This document shows positions 7,675 through 15,822 of a stretch of 40,794 nucleotides of DNA, one piece after another (position 1 is the first letter of the stretch; each line of letters starts with the position of its first letter). The position numbers were made by a program, and so were the translations under genes. Origin of the DNA: an uncultured Microbacteriaceae bacterium. Its GTDB lineage: Bacteria > Actinomycetota > Actinomycetes > Actinomycetales > Microbacteriaceae. Location: the NCBI GenBank assembly GCA_903915075.1, contig CAIWRM010000101.1, positions 1 through 40,794 on the forward strand, read 5' to 3'. The notes beneath the pieces are model-generated. The model did no database searches, was not told the origin of the DNA, and saw only the letters and a list, made by a program, of their open reading frames with translations.

Positions 7675-7962
7675 ATGTTCGTAGCTACTTGGAATGGTGC
7701 GGTTATTGCACAGTCCGACAAGACCATCGAGATTGAGGGAAACCAGTATTTTCCCTTCGACAGCGTTGATCAGACACTGCTTGTCGACTCGGCCACTACG
7801 TCGAACTGCCCGTGGAAGGGGACCGCGAACTACTATTCGCTCTCGGTAGAGGGCAACACCAACACAGACGCCGTTTGGGTTTACCGCGAACCCAAAGATG
7901 CCGCCAAAGAGATTGCCGGATACGTGGCTTTCTGGCGTGGCGTGGAGGTTCGCGTCGCCTAA
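7675..7962 (+). CDS. DUF427 domain protein
   Basis: 95 residues, essentially one DUF427 domain (PF04248): MFVATWNGAVIAQSDKTIEIEGNQYFP followed by CPWKGTANYYSL and AVWVYREPKDAAKEIAGYVAFW, the conserved cores of the family. GAGGAGG lies 6 nt before the ATG at 7675, which decides the start against an in-frame upstream ATG. The biochemical role of DUF427 is not established. It precedes the ABC transporter by 34 nt on the same strand. The 205-nt gap before it shows no clear feature beyond the divergent surface-gene leader. Confidence 0.85.
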   Translation: MFVATWNGAVIAQSDKTIEIEGNQYFPFDSVDQTLLVDSATTSNCPWKGTANYYSLSVEGNTNTDAVWVYREPKDAAKEIAGYVAFWRGVEVRVA

Positions 7963-7973
7963 GGACGGCAGGC

Positions 7974-8005
7974 CCAGAGCGTGATTGAGCCAGAGCGTGA
8001 TTGAG
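7974..8005 (+). repeat. 16-bp exact tandem duplication at the ABC ATPase start
   Basis: CCAGAGCGTGATTGAG occurs twice back to back (7974-7989 and 7990-8005), each copy carrying a GTG. The first GTG (7981) opens a frame that stops after seven codons at 8002-8004, just past the second GTG (7997), which starts the ATPase. The duplication is not a multiple of three and moves the only upstream purine-rich stretch (AAGGACGGCAGG) away from the real start. Confidence 0.85.
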
Positions 8006-8713
8006 TTTGTCAACGCGTCAAAGTCTTACGGCGACGTCGTAGCACTGGCGGATTTTTCTGTTGTGGTTCCTTCGGGCACGATCACCGTGCTCATGGGGTT
8101 GTCGGGATCGGGCAAGACCACCGCGGTGCGCATGGTGAACAAGATGGTGAACCCGTCGTCGGGCGCAGTGCTCATTGACGGCGTGGATGTGGCCTCGCAA
8201 AATGCTGTGCAACTTCGTCGCTCCATCGGTTATGTGATGCAGGACATTGGCCTACTGCCGCACAAGACCGTTTTAGACAATGTTGCGCTCATCGCCTCAA
8301 TCGCTGGTCAAACGCGAGAGGTGGCGCAGCGAAACGCGCGCGAGATGCTGACCCTCGTGGGCATCGAATCGTCCTCCTTCGACCGGTATCCCAGCCAATT
8401 GTCTGGCGGACAGCAACAACGCGTTGGTGTGGCACGAGCTTTGGCAACCAAGCCGAACATCCTGCTCATGGACGAACCCTTTGGCGCGGTGGATCCCATC
8501 GTGCGCGAAGAACTGCAAGACGAACTCCTGCGAATTCAGCGTGAGCTGAAACTCACCGTTCTCTTTGTCACGCACGATCGCGGCGAGGCGCTCAAGATCG
8601 CCGACCAACTCATCGTGCTCTCGCAGCAGGGCACGATTGAGCAGGCGGGCACACCTCAGGAGCTCTCAAAGAAACCGGCCAATGATTTTGTGCGCAAGAT
8701 TCTCGGTGTCTAA
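7997..8713 (+). CDS. ABC transporter ATP-binding protein, osmoprotectant (OpuC/ProV) type
   Basis: 238 residues with a complete ABC cassette: Walker A GLSGSGKTT, Q-loop YVMQDIGLLPHKTV, signature LSGGQQQR, Walker B ILLMDEPFGAVDP and H-loop FVTHD. The MQDIGLLPH and DEPFGAVDPI wording is that of glycine betaine/choline importers. The CBS pair found in OpuCA is absent. The start is taken as GTG 7997 (VIEFVNASKSYG); an in-frame TTG at 7985 lies within the 16-bp duplication. First of four genes with two permeases and a binding lipoprotein. Substrate is likely a quaternary amine osmolyte; related systems for ergothioneine cannot be excluded. Confidence 0.85.
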   Translation: MIEFVNASKSYGDVVALADFSVVVPSGTITVLMGLSGSGKTTAVRMVNKMVNPSSGAVLIDGVDVASQNAVQLRRSIGYVMQDIGLLPHKTVLDNVALIASIAGQTREVAQRNAREMLTLVGIESSSFDRYPSQLSGGQQQRVGVARALATKPNILLMDEPFGAVDPIVREELQDELLRIQRELKLTVLFVTHDRGEALKIADQLIVLSQQGTIEQAGTPQELSKKPANDFVRKILGV

Positions 8714-9355
8714 GTGGAGTGGTTTTTCGCTAACGCGTCCTTTGTGGCAGGCCTGGCGCTCACGCACCTGAGCATTGTGATTATTCCGATCGTTCTGGGG
8801 TCGGTCTTGGCGATAGTGGGGGCGCGGATTGTTCGGGCACGCTGGGTTCCGGGCACAACGGCCGTTCTCAGCGCCGTGTATGCCATTCCGTCGCTCGCCT
8901 TGTTCGTTGCGCTACCCGCACTCATCGGCACGTCGTTCATTGGCCCCACGAACGTGGTGATTGCGCTCACTGTTTACGCGGTGGCGTCCATGTTTTTTTC
9001 TGCCCGCGACGCATTCGCTCAGGTTCCGCCGTCCACTAAGACAACGGCCACGGCGTTGGGAATGAGCCGGTTCCAGTTGTTTATTCATGTGGAACTGCCC
9101 ATGGCGATTCCCGGACTCATCTCTGGGCTGCGGGTGGTTTCGGCAACCACCGTGTCGATGGCGGCCATCGGCGCTGTGGTGGGCGTGCGAAACCTCGGCT
9201 TTCTCTTCCTCGATGGCTTTCAGCGGCGCATTCCCGAAGAAATCGTCACGGGCCTCGTGGCAGTTTTTGTGATCGCCATCGCGTTCGACGGCGGCCTGTG
9301 GTTGCTCGGGCGTGCGCTCACGCCGTGGCGCGCGCGAGGTGGTCAGCGTGTTTAG
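8714..9355 (+). CDS. ABC transporter permease, osmoprotectant type (1)
   Basis: 213 residues, about five transmembrane helices, with the cytoplasmic EAA loop TATALGMSRFQLFIHVELPMAIPGLISGLR near residues 117-145 that docks onto the ATPase. The motif SAVYAIPSLALF is characteristic of OpuCB/OpuBB-like permeases. The GTG start immediately follows the TAA of the ATPase, and the stop overlaps the next permease by 8 nt, so the operon is tightly coupled. The two permeases probably form a heterodimer. Confidence 0.85.
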   Translation: MEWFFANASFVAGLALTHLSIVIIPIVLGSVLAIVGARIVRARWVPGTTAVLSAVYAIPSLALFVALPALIGTSFIGPTNVVIALTVYAVASMFFSARDAFAQVPPSTKTTATALGMSRFQLFIHVELPMAIPGLISGLRVVSATTVSMAAIGAVVGVRNLGFLFLDGFQRRIPEEIVTGLVAVFVIAIAFDGGLWLLGRALTPWRARGGQRV

Positions 9356-10007
9356 CTTTCCCGATCTGGCAGCCTGGTTTGCCGACCCCGTCAACTGGGA
9401 CGGGCGCTACGGCCTGTGGTTTTTGCTGCTCGAGCACATCGCCATCACTCTTGCCGCCTTGCTCATCGCCGCGATCGTGGCTCTGCCTCTCGGACTTGCC
9501 ATTGGGCACACCGGCAAGGGCGAGTTTCTTGTCATCGGTCTCGGGTCAATTTCCCGGGCGATTCCCACGATGGGTCTGCTCTTCGCGCTCGTGCTTCTGT
9601 GGGGCGTGCAGCTCAGGGATGTCTCGCTTCTCGTTGCCCTAGCGGCCATTGCCATTCCGCCACTCCTGGCCGGGACCTTCGCCGGCGTCACCACCATCCC
9701 CTGGGGCATCCGAGATTCGGCAAAAGCCCAGGGCATGACGGGTTTTCAGCGCATCCGATACGTTGAGTTTCCGCTGGCCACCTCGTCGATCATTGGTGGC
9801 TTTCGCATCGCCTTTATTCAGGTCGTTTCGACCGTGGTGCTCGCTCCGCTGGTTGGTCTCGGCGGTCTGGGTTTTGGTATTGTTCAGGGCTTGGCTCTGC
9901 GCAATTACTCGCAAGTGGTGGCCAGTTCACTGGTCATCATCGTGATCACCGTTGTGGGAAGCCAGGTTCTCGGCTGGTTGCAACGCCGAACGGGCGATAG
10001 GTTATAA
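9348..10007 (+). CDS. ABC transporter permease, osmoprotectant type (2)
   Basis: 219 residues, five to six helices, with the EAA motif DSAKAQGMTGFQRIRYVEFPLATSSIIGGFR and the SISRAIPTMGLLFAL segment that parallels SAVYAIPSLALF in the first permease. The start is taken as the GTG at 9348 (MFSFPDLAAW), preceded by GAGGTGG and overlapping the previous stop. A longer frame to 9312 would add residues encoded inside the first permease. Unlike the OpuAC-fused proteins of some bacteria, the binding domain is encoded separately downstream. Confidence 0.85.
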   Translation: MFSFPDLAAWFADPVNWDGRYGLWFLLLEHIAITLAALLIAAIVALPLGLAIGHTGKGEFLVIGLGSISRAIPTMGLLFALVLLWGVQLRDVSLLVALAAIAIPPLLAGTFAGVTTIPWGIRDSAKAQGMTGFQRIRYVEFPLATSSIIGGFRIAFIQVVSTVVLAPLVGLGGLGFGIVQGLALRNYSQVVASSLVIIVITVVGSQVLGWLQRRTGDRL

Positions 10008-10030
10008 CCACCCCACCACTTGGAGAAACC

Positions 10031-10918
10031 ATGAAACTCGCTCGATTTGCGGCCGTAGCCGTTAGCCTCACCGCCCTTGTCGGATTGGCCGGATGCGCCA
10101 CTTCAGCAGCTCCGCCCGCCGAAGAGACCATCGAGACCATCGTCATTGGCTCGCAGGCCTACTACTCAAACGAGATTATTGCCGAGGCCTACGCTCTGAT
10201 TCTTGAGGATGCGGGTTACACGGTAGACCGGCAGTTCTCCCTGGGACAGCGCGATGTCTACATGCCCGCCCTGGAAGCTGGCGAAATTGATCTTTTCCCC
10301 GAGTACACGGGAAACCTGTTGCAGTTCTTTAATCCAGCCGCCACCGAGACGGCAGCCGACGACGTCTACAAGGCTCTGGGTTCCGCCCTGCCCGCAGGCT
10401 TGACCGCATTGGCCATGTCGCCGGCCACCGATCAGGATTCCTACAACGTCACAAAGGAGTTTGCCGCCGAGAATTCGTTGGTATCCATTGCGGACTTGGC
10501 CAACGTCACGGGACTCACACTGGGCGGCGCCCCGGAGCTTGCGGAACGCCCCTACGGCCCCAAGGGGCTGCTCTCGGTCTACGGTGTCACCGCGGAATTC
10601 CAAGCGACGGGTGAGACCACGGTGGATTCCCTCGTAGCCGGAATCGTGGACATGGCGAACGTCTACAGTGCAGACCCACGAATCGAACAGTTGGGGCTCG
10701 TCACGCTGACAGACCCCCTCGGCTTGTTCCTTGCATCGAACGTCGTACCCATCGCGTCAGGTGAGATCAGCGATTTTGTGGTCTACCTCATCGACAAGGT
10801 GTCGGCAGCCATGACCGCCGAGGATCTGGTTGCCATGAACGTGCGCAGCGTGGATGAGAAGCTCTCGGCCAACGTCATTGCCAAGGAGTGGCTGGTTTCC
10901 AAGGGCCTCATCAAGTAG
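10031..10918 (+). CDS. ABC transporter substrate-binding lipoprotein (OpuAC/OpuCC type)
   Basis: 295 residues. Lipoprotein signal MKLARFAAVAVSLTALVGLAGC with lipobox LAGC and lipidated Cys22. The mature part has the OpuAC-fold signatures IVIGSQAYYSNEIIAEAYALILEDAGY, LEAGEIDLFPEYTGNLL and VDSLVAGIVDMANVYSADPRI. GGAG lies five nt before the ATG; 23 nt separate it from the second permease. It binds the substrate outside the membrane and delivers it to the two permeases. Followed by a 46-nt gap and the converging SLAC1 gene. Confidence 0.88.
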   Translation: MKLARFAAVAVSLTALVGLAGCATSAAPPAEETIETIVIGSQAYYSNEIIAEAYALILEDAGYTVDRQFSLGQRDVYMPALEAGEIDLFPEYTGNLLQFFNPAATETAADDVYKALGSALPAGLTALAMSPATDQDSYNVTKEFAAENSLVSIADLANVTGLTLGGAPELAERPYGPKGLLSVYGVTAEFQATGETTVDSLVAGIVDMANVYSADPRIEQLGLVTLTDPLGLFLASNVVPIASGEISDFVVYLIDKVSAAMTAEDLVAMNVRSVDEKLSANVIAKEWLVSKGLIK

Positions 10919-10964
10919 CCCTGTGCTTGGAGCGTCCCGCAACTGAAACAGTGGGCGTAACGGT

Positions 10965-11936
10965 CTAGTTGTCCGGCACAAGAAGTTGGCCCCGGAAAGC
11001 CAGTGCGGTGGTCCGAACGACGAGCGTCGCGACAATGAGCACGAGCACCACGTACAGGCTGAGTCCGAGCCAGAGGAAAAACTCTTGACCGGAAAGTGCG
11101 AAGTACAGCAACGTTGCCAGGGTGATGGACGCAATGGGAAAGCTAAAGGCCCACCAGGTGAGAGCAAAGGGCAAGCCCACAAACTTGCGCCACTGACTGA
11201 TCACCATGAGAGTCATAAAGAGGCCGAAGAAATACAACACGGTGCCGAAGTCATCGAGTTTTCCCTCGTGCAATGCCGTCCACGCGATAAACCCCAGAGA
11301 TGGCGGCACAATAAGAATGAACAGCGACGGCATCAACTTTTGTGGAATCGGGGCAAAGAAGAAGCTTCGGTTCAAACTGATTGCCAAGAGGGGCAACCAA
11401 AAAACGATTCCAATCGCAAAAAAGAAGTACGAGACTTCGACGTAACCGAGCGGGGCGCCCGAAATGGGAACGAGCAGGTTTGCCAGAATGGGGATAAACC
11501 ATGCGGGCGAATTGTGCTCGACCGTAAAGCGTTCCGTGTGAATCCATCTGTTCAAGATCAGCAGCGTAAAGACGAGCTGCGCCGCAACGGCAATCCACCA
11601 GAGCACGTGAGTGACCGCCGGCACATAGGGCAAAAGCGAGGTCGTAATGAGCAGGAGTCCCACAGAAATCGCAGGAAAAAAACTCAAGCGGATGGGGTTG
11701 TTCAGTTCGTCGCGAACGGCCCCGGGATACCGAATCCACTTGGTGAGGTAGGCGGCGGTGAGCGTCAGCCACACCGCTGAGGTGAGAACGAGAAGGGCGA
11801 TTGACGCATAACCTGGCACGCCGAAGTGCCTTTCTACGCTCTCTGTTGCGGTGGTGAGGCCGCCCAATCCCATCACCGTGGTGAACAGGGTGATGGGCAG
11901 GTGCTGGAGGCTGGATTTCTCCGCTGTGGTGGCCAC
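10965..11936 (-). CDS. SLAC1/TehA-family anion channel or C4-dicarboxylate transporter
   Basis: 323 residues and about ten hydrophobic helices. The N-terminal LPITLFTTVMGLGGLTTATE matches the first-helix motif of TehA/SLAC1 proteins (P-x-x-x-F-x-x-x-M-G). FFFAIGIVFWLPLLAISLNR and FALTWWAFSFPIASITLATLLY are also family-like. The family includes TehA (tellurite resistance) and plant SLAC1 anion channels; the bacterial substrate here is unknown. The GTG start lies 11 nt after the tautomerase stop, so the two are probably one transcript. The ribosome-binding site is poor. Confidence 0.8.
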   Translation of the reverse strand: MATTAEKSSLQHLPITLFTTVMGLGGLTTATESVERHFGVPGYASIALLVLTSAVWLTLTAAYLTKWIRYPGAVRDELNNPIRLSFFPAISVGLLLITTSLLPYVPAVTHVLWWIAVAAQLVFTLLILNRWIHTERFTVEHNSPAWFIPILANLLVPISGAPLGYVEVSYFFFAIGIVFWLPLLAISLNRSFFFAPIPQKLMPSLFILIVPPSLGFIAWTALHEGKLDDFGTVLYFFGLFMTLMVISQWRKFVGLPFALTWWAFSFPIASITLATLLYFALSGQEFFLWLGLSLYVVLVLIVATLVVRTTALAFRGQLLVPDN

Positions 11937-11947
11937 GATTCGCCGGG

Positions 11948-12145
11948 TTAGCTTCCGGCTTGCAGCTCCGCAACGGTGGCATCGCCTGCACCCCAGTGGC
12001 TCGGCGCAATCTCGTTGACGACGATGTTGATGGTGTTGAGTGGCGCGTCAAGAGTGTTCACGGCAGCGTCACTGACGGCTTGAATCATGGCGCGGATTTG
12101 GGCGGGCGTTCGGCCCTCGACCATGGAAATTGTGATGATAGGCAT
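11948..12145 (-). CDS. 4-oxalocrotonate tautomerase-family protein
   Basis: 65 residues, the usual size of one 4-OT subunit. It starts MPIITISMVEGRTPAQ: Pro1, exposed after Met removal, is the catalytic base of the family, and R12 is in the usual place. Subunits normally form hexamers in the cytosol. No catabolic genes lie nearby, so the physiological substrate cannot be guessed. A TAGCCT box ends six nt before the ATG and no ribosome-binding site is seen. Confidence 0.88.
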   Translation of the reverse strand: MPIITISMVEGRTPAQIRAMIQAVSDAAVNTLDAPLNTINIVVNEIAPSHWGAGDATVAELQAGS

Positions 12146-12151
12146 GCGGAC

Positions 12152-12157
12152 AGGCTA
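12152..12157 (-). promoter_or_regulatory. Candidate -10 box (TAGCCT) of a leaderless promoter
   Basis: On the minus strand TAGCCT is followed by six bases (GTCCGC) and then the tautomerase ATG, the same geometry as at several other genes here. No -35 is evident. The divergent protease gene on the + strand starts 116 nt away and uses a conventional GGGAGGGG site. Confidence 0.5.
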
Positions 12158-12261
12158 GCAGTCGCCCATCGCCGCCTCTGTCACGTCTTTCCCTTTCGAT
12201 GGCAACCTCAGCGAGGCAGGCAGTACGGTGAGGGGTACGAACACATCCGGGAGGGGCAATC

Positions 12262-13116
12262 GTGTCCTACATCATTAACGAATCTGACTTAGTCACAGCG
12301 GCCGTTCCGCCCAAGCGTTCGCCCTCGGGTTTAGCAATTGCCGGATTCGTCATTGCCTTGGTCGCTTTGTTGGTGGCCGTCGTGGTCGCTCTGGGTAGCT
12401 CGGGCGGAGTAGACCTGGGCGGAGGCTCAACCCCCCAGCAGCAGTCGGGCACGAACGTCGACGTGGCCGCTGTGGTTGAGCTGGCCGACGCCGCAGTTGT
12501 CACGGTGTACTGCGGTAGTTCGTCGGGCTCCGGGTGGGGCATAGATCTTGCCGACGATGAGAGTTCTACCTCCGACGACGACTACCCCTTCGAAATCGTG
12601 ACCAACTGGCACGTTATCGAGGAGTGCGTCGACACAGACGTGCCCATCACCATTCAGACCCTTGAGGGCGCTACCGAGGTGGACGCCTTTCTTTTCGACT
12701 TTGATGCGAGCTTCTACGACGAGACCTCTGAGGTCTGGGCCGATCTTGCACTTCTCATGACCGCGGAGCCGGTGGCAACTCTCCAGCCCGCCACTGAGGC
12801 CCCCGTCGTTGGCGATTGGGTGATGGCCGCAGGCAGCCCGTACTCGCAGTTCTTCGACGCCATCCTTCCCGGCACCTATACGTTTGGAAACGTCAGCAAC
12901 TTCTTCCCCGACATCAGCATCATTGTCACCGATGCCGCCATTAACCAAGGCAACTCGGGTGGCCCGCTTCTCAATTCGCGGGGCGAGGTGATTGGCACCA
13001 ACACGTGGGGCGACGACACGTCGGTGTCGGAGAACAATGGTTACGCGATTGGCATACCCACGCTCTGCCTCAAGTTCATCTCGTGCGACGCATCGTCAAA
13101 CTGGGAATGGAAATAG
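12262..13116 (+). CDS. Membrane-anchored trypsin-like serine protease (S1C/HtrA-like)
   Basis: 284 residues. A hydrophobic helix at about 23-45 (GLAIAGFVIALVALLVAVVVAL) anchors the protein, with the protease domain outside. Catalytic triad candidates are His in IVTNWHVIEEC, Asp in VWADLALL and Ser in INQGNSGGPLL, all in canonical contexts. A Gly/Gln/Ser linker follows the helix. No PDZ domain is present, unlike full HtrA. An acidic insert (DLADDESSTSDDDYPFE) sits just before the His motif. GTG start with GGGAGGGG upstream. The lipid kinase start overlaps its last codons. Confidence 0.88.
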   Translation: MSYIINESDLVTAAVPPKRSPSGLAIAGFVIALVALLVAVVVALGSSGGVDLGGGSTPQQQSGTNVDVAAVVELADAAVVTVYCGSSSGSGWGIDLADDESSTSDDDYPFEIVTNWHVIEECVDTDVPITIQTLEGATEVDAFLFDFDASFYDETSEVWADLALLMTAEPVATLQPATEAPVVGDWVMAAGSPYSQFFDAILPGTYTFGNVSNFFPDISIIVTDAAINQGNSGGPLLNSRGEVIGTNTWGDDTSVSENNGYAIGIPTLCLKFISCDASSNWEWK

Positions 13117-14093
13117 GCATCTCACCTCAACCGCCGCGGGCGGCCGTTGTTTACAAGCCCGGCGCCCCTCTCGTTGAGGTGTATCGGCGTCACCTGCGGG
13201 CGGAAGAAAAGAAGCTCGGCAGGGAGCACGCGCGCTGGTTTGAGACCAGTTCTCACGACCGTGGTGAGGATGTCATCCGGCGTGCCATCGCCACGAATCC
13301 GGATGTGCTCATCGTGGTGGGCGGTGATGGAACTGTTCGCCGAACGGCAGAGGTGTTAGCCGACACGCAGATTCCCCTCGCGGTGTTGCCCGCGGGAACC
13401 GGCAATCTGTTCGCCCGGAATCTGGGCATCCCACTGATTGATCATCGACGTGCGGTTCTTACCGCACTGTCTGGTCAGACCGTGGCCATCGACGTGGCCG
13501 AGGCTGACCTCTGGAATGGCTCCCAGCATCGTCACGCCCGGTTCCTGGTGATGGCGGGAATTGGTTTCGATGCCGACATGGCGGCCCACGCGGACCCCAA
13601 AACTAAGCGCCGGTTTGGCTGGTTGGCCTATGTGCGACCCGTCGTGCGATCGGTGTGGCAGAACAATCAGCAAGAGCTGAAGTTCTGCATCGACGGAAAT
13701 CGCCGGAGAACCATTCGCGCCCACACCGCCATCATTGGCAATTGCGGTCTCTCCACCGGCAATGTGGCACTCTTTCCCCAGGCCAGGTTTGACGACGGCT
13801 TGCTCGACTTCGTCGTGATGAACCCGCGCACGTTCGGGGGGTGGACACGCATTTGGTCACACATCATGGTGATGAGCGTTCTGAGCCAGACGCCCGGCAT
13901 CGATACCCTCGTGGCGTCAATGCCCGCGATCAAGACCGCACGCTATGCGCAGGGGCGAATGCTCGATGTTGACATCCCACGCCCGCAGAACGTTCAGCTC
14001 GACGGCGACTTCTTTGGTCAGGTCACGTCACTGCGCATCGCGGTTAATCCCGGAGCCCTCAACGTGCGGGTGGCAGCGGCACCGGCTGGGTAA
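13107..14093 (+). CDS. Diacylglycerol kinase-family lipid kinase (YegS/DgkB-like)
   Basis: 328 residues. The DAGK catalytic motif is clear: VLIVVGGDGTVRRTAEVL, then LAVLPAGTGNLFARNLGIP (about residues 70-110). The C-terminal lobe has GIGFDADM and LFPQARFDDGLLDFVVM, also typical. Such enzymes phosphorylate diacylglycerol or other membrane lipids at the inner leaflet. The start is placed at the ATG inside the last codons of the protease gene (10-nt overlap), which fits the family's usual N-terminus; the longer frame to 13005 lies within the protease gene. Its 3' end overlaps the converging antiporter gene by 35 nt. Confidence 0.88.
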   Translation: MEIGISPQPPRAAVVYKPGAPLVEVYRRHLRAEEKKLGREHARWFETSSHDRGEDVIRRAIATNPDVLIVVGGDGTVRRTAEVLADTQIPLAVLPAGTGNLFARNLGIPLIDHRRAVLTALSGQTVAIDVAEADLWNGSQHRHARFLVMAGIGFDADMAAHADPKTKRRFGWLAYVRPVVRSVWQNNQQELKFCIDGNRRRTIRAHTAIIGNCGLSTGNVALFPQARFDDGLLDFVVMNPRTFGGWTRIWSHIMVMSVLSQTPGIDTLVASMPAIKTARYAQGRMLDVDIPRPQNVQLDGDFFGQVTSLRIAVNPGALNVRVAAAPAG

Positions 14094-15255
14094 TCGTCGA
14101 GCGAAAACGCCGTTTGAAGGCCTGCGTGTCGGAGAGGCGAGCCAGGAGGGGCCCCATCACCACAGTGATCAGCATGTAGGTGGCAGCGACTGGTGCGATG
14201 GCGGGTTCTAATCCCGCCGAAACAGCCAGCCCCGCGATGATGATGGAGAACTCGCCGCGGGGTGTCAGCGCAATGCCGGCGCGCCATCGTCCCGCGCGTC
14301 CGATGCCAGCGCGTCGCGCACCGAGGTAACCCGTGAGAATCTTTGTTCCGATGGTCACCACCGCAAGGATGGCGGCGGGGAGCAGCGCGCCGGGGATATC
14401 GGTGGAATTCGTGGTGAGGCCAAAAACCAGAAAAAAGAATGCGGCAAAGAGGTCACGAACGGGTCGAAGGTATTTCTGCGCCATCTTGGCCACCTCACCG
14501 GAGATCGCGATTCCCACGAGGAAGGCGCCGACGGCGCTCGACACCTGAACCATTGCAGCGAGGCCGGCAACCAGCATTGCCAAACCTAAGACGCCAATGA
14601 CCAGCGATTCGATGTGGGTAGACGAAAAGAATCGGGAAATGCGCTTGCCAAATCGCAGGGCGATGAGGAGCACCAAGAACACGGAGCCCACGGCGATTGC
14701 CACGGTGATAGCGCCCTGTGCGACGCTCGCGCCAATCACGACCGCGGAGAGGATGGGCAGGTAGAAGGCCATGGCCAGGTCTTCGATCACGAGCACGCCC
14801 AACACGGTGGGTGTTTCACGGTTACTGAGTCGCCCCAGGTCGGTGAGCACCTTCGATATGACGCCCGACGAGGAAACCCAGGTTACTCCCGCCATGACGA
14901 GTGCCCCCAGAGGCCCCCACCCCATGATGAGTCCGAAGGCCGCCCCCGGAACGGCGTTCAACAGGGCATCCCACACCCCGACGCGCGCCGAAGACTTGAG
15001 GCTGCCCACGAGTTCTCGCGGCGAGAATTCGAGTCCGAGCATCAGGAGCAACAAGACCACGCCAATCTCGGAACCCGTCTTGAGGAAGGGCATGCTCGCC
15101 TCTAACGACAAGAAACCGCCCACGCCAAAAAGCAGCCCGATGGTCATGTAAAACGGGATGGGTGACTGCCCCAGCCGGTTTGCCAGTCGACTGGCAAGGC
15201 TCATCGCAAGCAGAAGGGCGCCCACCTCGATGAGGATGATTGTTATCTCAGGCAT
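14059..15255 (-). CDS. khtU: CPA2-family K+/H+ antiporter subunit (KhtU-like)
   Basis: 398 residues, about 12 transmembrane helices. CPA2 signatures include GSEIGVVLLLLMLGLEFS, VTWVSSSGVISKVL and LGVLVIEDLAMAFYLPIL, with the ED pair expected to line the ion pathway. The C-terminus ends after the helices with no RCK domain; a separate regulatory subunit is encoded 17 nt upstream. This matches the KhtTU arrangement, where KhtU exchanges K+ (or other monovalent cations) for H+. It ends inside the 3' end of the converging lipid kinase gene. Confidence 0.82.
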   Translation of the reverse strand: MPEITIILIEVGALLLAMSLASRLANRLGQSPIPFYMTIGLLFGVGGFLSLEASMPFLKTGSEIGVVLLLLMLGLEFSPRELVGSLKSSARVGVWDALLNAVPGAAFGLIMGWGPLGALVMAGVTWVSSSGVISKVLTDLGRLSNRETPTVLGVLVIEDLAMAFYLPILSAVVIGASVAQGAITVAIAVGSVFLVLLIALRFGKRISRFFSSTHIESLVIGVLGLAMLVAGLAAMVQVSSAVGAFLVGIAISGEVAKMAQKYLRPVRDLFAAFFFLVFGLTTNSTDIPGALLPAAILAVVTIGTKILTGYLGARRAGIGRAGRWRAGIALTPRGEFSIIIAGLAVSAGLEPAIAPVAATYMLITVVMGPLLARLSDTQAFKRRFRSTITQPVPLPPAR

Positions 15256-15272
15256 GGTCTGGCGGCGGTTAT

Positions 15273-15767
15273 CTAGACCGCGGTGTGTGCGAGCAGGGCC
15301 TCGAGCTTGTCGAGGCCGGCGCGTGTTCCCACGGCAACGAAGACGTCGTCCAAGCGGAGGACCTCTGAAGCTTCGGGAGAGGGAATCACTTTGTCGCCGC
15401 GCAGGATGGCCACAATCGACACCCCCGTCTTTGTGCGCGCCTGAGTGTCGCCAAGCGTCAGGTCTAGGTACCTCGAGTCCGTGGGCAGAATCAATTGATC
15501 GGTATAAAGGCCGAGAGCCCCGGAGCCGAAGTCGGTGATTTGGCTGAGAAGTGCTGTGTGGCCCAGAAGGTCGGAGAGGGCATCCGATTCATCGTCGTCA
15601 AGCTCGATGCAGTCCAGCACGGTGTCGGGGTCCGCCGGATCGTAGAAGGCCAGCTCTCGGCGTCCGTCGCGATAGTTGAGAACACCCACGTGCCGCCCGT
15701 GTTTGGTGACCATGTCGTGCCGGATTCCCACGCCCGGAAGGTCAATTTTTTCTATGCGCACACCCAT
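15273..15767 (-). CDS. khtT: Antiporter regulatory subunit with RCK_C/TrkA-C domain (KhtT-like)
   Basis: 164 residues. The N-terminal part (MGVRIEKIDLPGVGIRHDMVTKHGRHVGVL) matches KhtT-type regulators. The C-terminal half (about 85-160, LDLTLGDTQARTKTGVSIVAILRGDKVIPSP then LDDVFVAVGTRAGLDKLEALL) is a TrkA-C/RCK_C fold. Known KhtT proteins gate KhtU in response to pH and, in Bacillus, c-di-AMP; c-di-AMP binding here is inference. TAGCGT ends six nt before the ATG, predicting a leaderless mRNA. Divergent from a TetR gene with a 55-nt shared promoter region. Confidence 0.82.
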   Translation of the reverse strand: MGVRIEKIDLPGVGIRHDMVTKHGRHVGVLNYRDGRRELAFYDPADPDTVLDCIELDDDESDALSDLLGHTALLSQITDFGSGALGLYTDQLILPTDSRYLDLTLGDTQARTKTGVSIVAILRGDKVIPSPEASEVLRLDDVFVAVGTRAGLDKLEALLAHTAV

Positions 15768-15773
15768 GCCTTT

Positions 15774-15816
15774 ACGCTACCCCGCGAAGACGGCTTTTAC
15801 TCTCAGGTTCTAGACT
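15774..15816. promoter_or_regulatory. Divergent leaderless promoter region khtT / tetR
   Basis: In the 55-nt gap, a minus-strand TAGCGT (15779-15774) ends six nt before the khtT ATG, and a plus-strand TAGACT (15811-15816) ends six nt before the tetR ATG. Both transcripts would start at their start codons, about 55 nt apart. The TetR protein could repress both from a site between them; no clear palindrome is seen. Confidence 0.45.
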
Positions 15817-15822
15817 TCACAC

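Noticed and set aside
7522-8013. 163-codon minus-strand frame over the DUF427 gene
   Set aside because: The + strand DUF427 gene has a perfect ribosome-binding site and family motifs; the antisense frame has neither.
10986-11780. 264-codon + strand frame opposite the SLAC1 gene
   Set aside because: Very Gln/Glu/Arg/Lys-rich composition is the mirror of a hydrophobic membrane protein; no start signal.
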